Assembly: GCA_023846275.1 (NCBI GenBank)
Contig: CM043877.1
Coordinates: forward strand, 12,941,107 to 13,005,106
Source of the DNA: Vanilla planifolia
Lineage: Eukaryota; Streptophyta; Magnoliopsida; Asparagales; Orchidaceae
Direction of reading: 5' to 3'
DNA: 64,000 nucleotides
Shown here: positions 63,302 through 64,000 of the stretch, in pieces
Layout: each line of letters starts with the position of its first letter
How positions within the stretch are numbered: the stretch's first letter is position 1
Program-made: the position numbers and the translations under genes
The notes under the pieces: generated by a model
The model's input: only the letters and a program-made list of their open reading frames with translations
What the model was told of the DNA's origin: nothing
The model's database searches: none

Positions 63302-63442
63302 TTGCTTTGAGCTTAAAGTCAGAAGCAAGAAATTCACGTAAGCAAGAGCTGCTTAACATTGTTTAAGTTCATGATTGCTATTCCTTCCAAAAGCATGCAT
63401 TGATCACCATGATAAATGGTTCAACGATTAAAAAGAACAAAC
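63302..63442 (-). promoter_or_regulatory. 5' UTR exon of the DUF707 gene with two short upstream ORFs
   Basis: Upstream of the start codon (63301) the minus strand reads back to a good splice acceptor, TATTATTGCAG|GTTTG, at 63443, suggesting that the leader is itself spliced. Two upstream ORFs lie in it: ATG at 63410 to a stop at 63378 (10 codons, MVINACFWKE) and ATG at 63372 to a stop at 63334 (12 codons, MNLNNVKQLLLT). They do not overlap the main start. Upstream ORFs of this kind often damp translation, but nothing in the sequence proves use. The upstream partner exon was not identified. Confidence 0.45.
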
Positions 63443-63514
63443 CTGCAATAATATAAAACCACTGAAAAAAATTAGTAATAGATAAGGATATATCATGAAA
63501 TTAAACTATTAAAT

Positions 63515-63819
63515 AAAATGCAACATAGACAGAAAAAAATACTCAATTCAAATTGGTTAAATATAATTACATTGACCAAATACACATGATAATGAAAAAA
63601 CCCATGTCATTAAGACTTGACTTTCCTCCAACTACATCAATAGTAAATAAGCACATGCTGAGTGGTTTAAAATGCAACATAGAAAGAAAAAAATACTCCA
63701 TTCAAATTGGTTAAATATAATTCCATTGACCAAATACACATGATAATGAAAAAACCCATGTCATTAAGACTTGACTTTCTTCCAACTACATCAATAGTAA
63801 ATAAGAACATGCTGAGTGG
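63515..63819. repeat. 154-bp tandem duplication upstream of the DUF707 gene
   Basis: Copies begin at 63515 and 63669 ('aaaatgcaacatag') and end '...cacatgctgagtgg' / '...aacatgctgagtgg'. They differ at only a few positions, so the duplication is recent. It lies 70-380 bp beyond the putative leader acceptor, in either the first leader intron or the promoter. Confidence 0.93.
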
Positions 63820-64000
63820 CTCACTCGACAACATTGTGGCTAAGTCTTCAGCATGTCAAAGATTGCTTTCAATATTCCAGAGTTCAAGAGATGGATGAAA
63901 TGACTTTTCCAATTCACCAGGATGCCATTGAGCTTACCAATTCTGATTGTATGGTAATTCCACCAAATGTACATCATACACCATAAACTAGGAAAGCATT
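63820..64000. other. Window end, short unrecognised open stretch
   Basis: The plus strand stays open here in one frame and gives a plausible-looking peptide (YSRVQEMDEMTFPIHQDAIE) ending at a stop near 63982. The composition is more gene-like than its surroundings. It could be an exon of a plus-strand gene or an upstream leader exon of the DUF707 gene read on the wrong strand. I cannot decide. Confidence 0.25.

Overview
The window is AT-rich plant nuclear DNA, almost certainly angiosperm. The evidence is spliced genes with GT..AG introns, plant-type LTR retrotransposon remnants (Ty3/gypsy chromovirus-like and Ty1/copia), L1-type LINEs that carry an RNase H tail, and long AT-rich gene-poor stretches. 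The sequence alone does not identify the species. Most long open frames here are chance frames or decayed transposon pieces. I can support only two host genes, both on the minus strand and both much enlarged by intronic insertions.

Layout. 1-4.2 kb: convergent Ty3/gypsy remnants (integrase tail on plus; gag-protease-RT start on minus), an A27 tract and a 49-bp minisatellite. 4.2-14.6 kb: AT-rich sequence with diverged LTR-like repeats. 14.67-15.26 kb: a miniature LTR element (TRIM-like). 15.9 kb: a long (AT)n. 16.75-22.43 kb: a three-exon Myb/SANT-like DNA-binding protein gene (predicted 354 aa) whose 4.5-kb first intron holds a copia pol fragment on one strand and LTR-PBS-gag remnants on the other. 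23.16-24.34 kb: an identical 588-bp tandem duplication. 24.3-31.8 kb: gene-poor AT-rich sequence.

31.996-63.301 kb: a 14-coding-exon DUF707 gene (predicted 396 aa, membrane-anchored). I rebuilt it exon by exon; every intron is GT..AG and the phases close exactly (1191 nt including the stop). Its third coding intron is about 26.2 kb and contains two dead LINEs in opposite orientation: minus strand about 40.3-46.6 kb, possibly to 48.15 kb, and plus strand about 53.6-59.7 kb. It also contains several tandem repeats (152 bp x3, 235 bp x2, and a 60.7-61.7 kb motif array). 63.3-64 kb: the 5' leader of this gene with two short upstream ORFs, then a 154-bp tandem duplication.

The two genes have no evident functional link. 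No tRNA, rRNA, CRISPR, operon or prokaryotic feature was seen. The most unusual items are the 26-kb intron, the TRIM-like element with PPT-like sequence before both LTRs, the ladder of four primer-binding-site-like motifs, and the exact 588-bp duplication.
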